From contig JAQGBZ010000072.1 in the NCBI GenBank assembly GCA_034687125.1, positions 163,045 to 227,044 of the forward strand: DNA of 64,000 nucleotides, given 5' to 3'. This DNA is from Neelides folsomi (Eukaryota; Arthropoda; Collembola; Neelipleona; Neelidae). The position numbers and the translations under genes are program-made. Shown one piece after another: positions 61,277-64,000 of the stretch (positions within the stretch are counted from its first letter, which is position 1; every line of letters begins with the position of its first letter). Below the pieces are notes generated by a model that did no database searches, had not been told where the DNA came from, and worked only from the letters and a program-made list of their open reading frames with translations.

Positions 61277-61606
61277 TTAGCAATTGTTGTGACATATACA
61301 AGAACATTGATTACACAAACCACATTTATACGTTATTCTTGTACACGTTTGACTGCATTCAAATAGTGAATAGGATCCACAAGTATTACATTTCTGTAAT
61401 TGTTGGGCCCCTACGCCTAATAAAGCTTCAGATTGAGCAGCCATTAATGATTGAATTCCCAATGAATTCTTTCCAGACATTTCAACAACTCCGGCAGCAG
61501 TAGCCTGCAAAAAGAATCAAAATATAGTGTTGTATAATTTAAAGGTTTTCCTTACAAATCCAAAAGAGCAGGCGAAGAGGAAGAGAAGAGCGAGTTGAAA
61601 ATTCAT
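61277..61606 (-). CDS. Small secreted cysteine-rich peptide
   Basis: Two minus-strand exons, 61556-61606 and 61277-61504, give 92 aa. Residues 1-17 (MNFQLALLFLFACSFGF) plus the start of exon 2 make a clear signal peptide. A middle segment rich in Ala, Gly, Gln and Ser (MAAQSEALLGVGAQQLQ) precedes a C-terminal domain of about 38 residues with ten cysteines, several as CxC or CxxC. It is small, extracellular and disulfide-rich; I do not recognise the cysteine spacing and give no function. The single intron directly after the signal peptide is usual for genes of this kind. The start ATG is the only one available upstream of the hydrophobic stretch. Confidence 0.7.
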
Positions 61607-64000
61607 TTCTTAAATGATACTAGTGAATGGTCTTTTGCGTTAAAAGGAAAAGAAATTGAAAGAGACTTGTGATTTGATTTAGAATCTCTAAATTGAAAGT
61701 TTCTTGTAATTGTGATGATCTCAGAAATTTTCATCATTTTATATCAATCTGATTTGTTTGTTTGATCAGGTTTCATATTTACAAATAACTCAAAATTGGG
61801 TTAGCAGTTGTAATATAGTATTATAAATATCAAGGCAGTTATTAAAATGTAAATAATCGGCAGTCAAAATTTAATAAAAGCTTGACTGATACATTACAAA
61901 CATGCAGTGGCATACTAGTATACTACACATTATGTACTTACCGATCTGTATGTTTTTACTACCTTTGGTACATACCTTACATATGGTACATCTATAGGTA
62001 TTTTAAATATTTATGGTAGCCTAACAATGAATATAAACATAAAATTAAAGAAAGCGCAAGCATGTACGATTCATACATGTTCAATTATTCTTGAAAATAC
62101 AAATATTCCGGCAGTCAATCATCAACAGGAAATCATCAGAAAAATCCATTGAAACCTGTTGATAATTCTGAGGTTAATAACATAATCTAAATATGTAAGT
62201 TACAACAAAGAAGTTGGGTTATTTGAGAAAATATTATTAGCAAATACAAATATTATTTAAATATTATTTAATATTTATATTATATTCATTTCAATTCAAT
62301 ACGCATTGAAAAAACTTTGTATTGGCACACCCAATATACATACATAGAGAATATTATTTGGATTGTGTACATTACATTATTACATGTAAGCATTAATGAG
62401 AATAGAATAAAAGTTTTTTGAATGCTCATGAGCGTGATAAGTGATTTTAAATAACAATAATTATAATGCGAAGATAAGAAAGCAGATCTCATGTCATTGA
62501 TTGACAAATTACAGCCCTAAAACCGTGAATTTTACCAAAATTTAATCACCAATTAATGGCAATTCTATTTTTGTTCACATTTAAATAAAGATTTATATAG
62601 ATTTCATTTTGTAATTAAAAGCCTTTTTTATAATGCACTCAAAATTAGTATTAGAAAAATTTAGGGTAATTTCAGAGTTTCGGCGGAAACGGAGAAAAGT
62701 GAAAAAAAGTCGATCTCGATTTGTTTTACGATTCACGCCTTCAATTAAAATACGTTGTCAAAGCTATATTTATAATTGAGCATTAGAATTTTGCACACAT
62801 TTTTTCGTTAAGCCTCAATACTCTAGAAACCACATTTTATTGATCCTTCAATCACATGTGTCCACCATAATTAAATTATTAAAAATATTTAAAAATGCCC
62901 AATCGGGGTAAGGATTGGTTTAGTTACCAAATGTATTAAAATAGCAATAAGCCCCTATCAGCACTTATTTAATATTTTCAATAATTATTTAAACAACTAC
63001 GAGTCCTTGGACACGTGAAATGAAGTAGATAATAATTAAAAGTCCCAAAACTAACCCAAATTGTTAATTCTCGTTAATATCTATTAAACAAAAGGTTTAT
63101 TCAAAAAATAGAAACCGATATCAAAATAAAATGCCATTTTGGATTTAACTGGTATATAAACTTATATGAAAAATTCGATAAATTCAGAGTTCTAGGAGCT
63201 CAAAGTTTTAAAAACCCTCCACTTTGCGACGTTTTTTGAAGATAATGGAGAACTTTTAAAAAAAATCAACTACCGACATGCTTCAATCATCCAAATCTGA
63301 ACAACTTATGTATTGAATTTTTCTAAAATATTGAGCCAAAAACTTATTGCAGGAGCTGGAATTAATTACCTTTGGATTAATGGACAGTTGAGTTCTCCTA
63401 GTTTAATTATAATCGTGTAAATTAATATGTGTAATCATGTAATAAGAATAATATACGCATTGTAAATTGCTTGAATACCTATACCTACCTTATGCATTAT
63501 ATGAAAATTGTTTTCTTAATATCTACCTGCATATTGTAAAAAGGTAAGAGATATTAATATAAAAAATTCCTAAAAAGAACTGGTAAAAGTTAGAAAAATG
63601 CTATATATATATATTTGTATTTGTATCATTATTTAATTTATCATTTGCCTATAATTATGTATAATGTTAATGGTATGCCCTTTTTTATCATAAATAATAA
63701 AATGGAACAAAAAGCTTTGGATTGACACTATTTATATAGAATATAATAAAAATTGTAATCATACTTTGTATAATTTAATTTATCTCATCACTCAATAAAT
63801 TTAGCCATTAAAGGATAGAGGACAAATGGACACACTATACACAGCATTTGATAATAAAAATGCTACAAGTAGAAAAAAGAGGTACTTATACCCACCGGAG
63901 AGCTTTTTCATTTACTTATATTCGACCAATCAAATTTAACATTATATGTATAGTTAAATGTGAATTACAATGTGCGAATTTATACATCGTCGTTGAACAG
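61607..64000. other. Terminal AT-rich region without a supported gene
   Basis: The first few hundred bases should hold the promoter of the cysteine-rich peptide gene. The rest is AT-rich with many stops in all frames; a 73-aa minus-strand frame at 62286-62507 has no features. A GC-moderate patch near 62680-62760 is unassigned. An upstream exon of a gene outside the window cannot be excluded. Confidence 0.45.

Overview
The window is nuclear DNA from an animal, very AT-rich, with compact intron-containing genes. Most introns are 50-250 bp with GT/AG ends, and the splice phases I worked through agree with the reading frames. An arthropod is the best guess. Evidence is a chemoreceptor ending in the insect/crustacean gustatory-receptor signature TYhhhhhQF, a PVF-like PDGF/VEGF factor, Tc1/mariner-type DNA transposons, and KLHL10, Megator/TPR and tandem ninjurin genes. 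A crustacean such as a copepod would fit, but the sequence alone does not settle this. I saw no tRNA, rRNA or CRISPR.

Layout. (1) 0.8-7.4 kb, housekeeping: CYC1 (+), then UBE2V/UEV (-) head-to-head with PRMT7 (+). (2) 8.1-12.7 kb: tektin-2 (+) and a PDGF/VEGF-domain secreted factor (-). (3) 15.0-28.2 kb, minus strand: the PRC2 subunit EED and a 22-exon Megator/TPR nuclear-basket gene. (4) 29.2-31.9 kb: KLHL10-like BTB-Kelch CUL3 adaptor (+), divergent from TPR. (5) 32.3-42.7 kb: two tandem SLC44 choline-transporter-like genes (-), separated by an internally deleted mariner-type transposon with perfect 33-bp inverted repeats. (6) 44.9-49.7 kb: UTP4/cirhin (-) head-to-head with cytosolic 5'-nucleotidase III (+). 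(7) 49.7-52.8 kb: a long non-coding stretch with a miR-9/miR-79 family hairpin on the minus strand near 50.9 kb. (8) 52.8-56.8 kb: two multipass chemoreceptor-like genes (+), one with a long Ser/Glu-rich loop. (9) 57.6-59.7 kb: two tandem ninjurins (+). (10) 60.1-64.0 kb: a doubtful alpha-crystallin-like gene and a small secreted cysteine-rich peptide.

The genes do not form one pathway. The regional themes are ciliary/sperm biology (tektin-2, KLHL10), nuclear and chromatin functions (EED, TPR, UTP4, PRMT7), and locally duplicated membrane-protein families (SLC44, chemoreceptors, ninjurins). Three short or moderate head-to-head intervals look like shared bidirectional promoters. The less obvious items are the miR-9/79 hairpin, several fold-back or MITE-like elements, the PKA-type motifs in the chemoreceptor loop, and a PDGF/VEGF factor that seems to lack one interchain cysteine.
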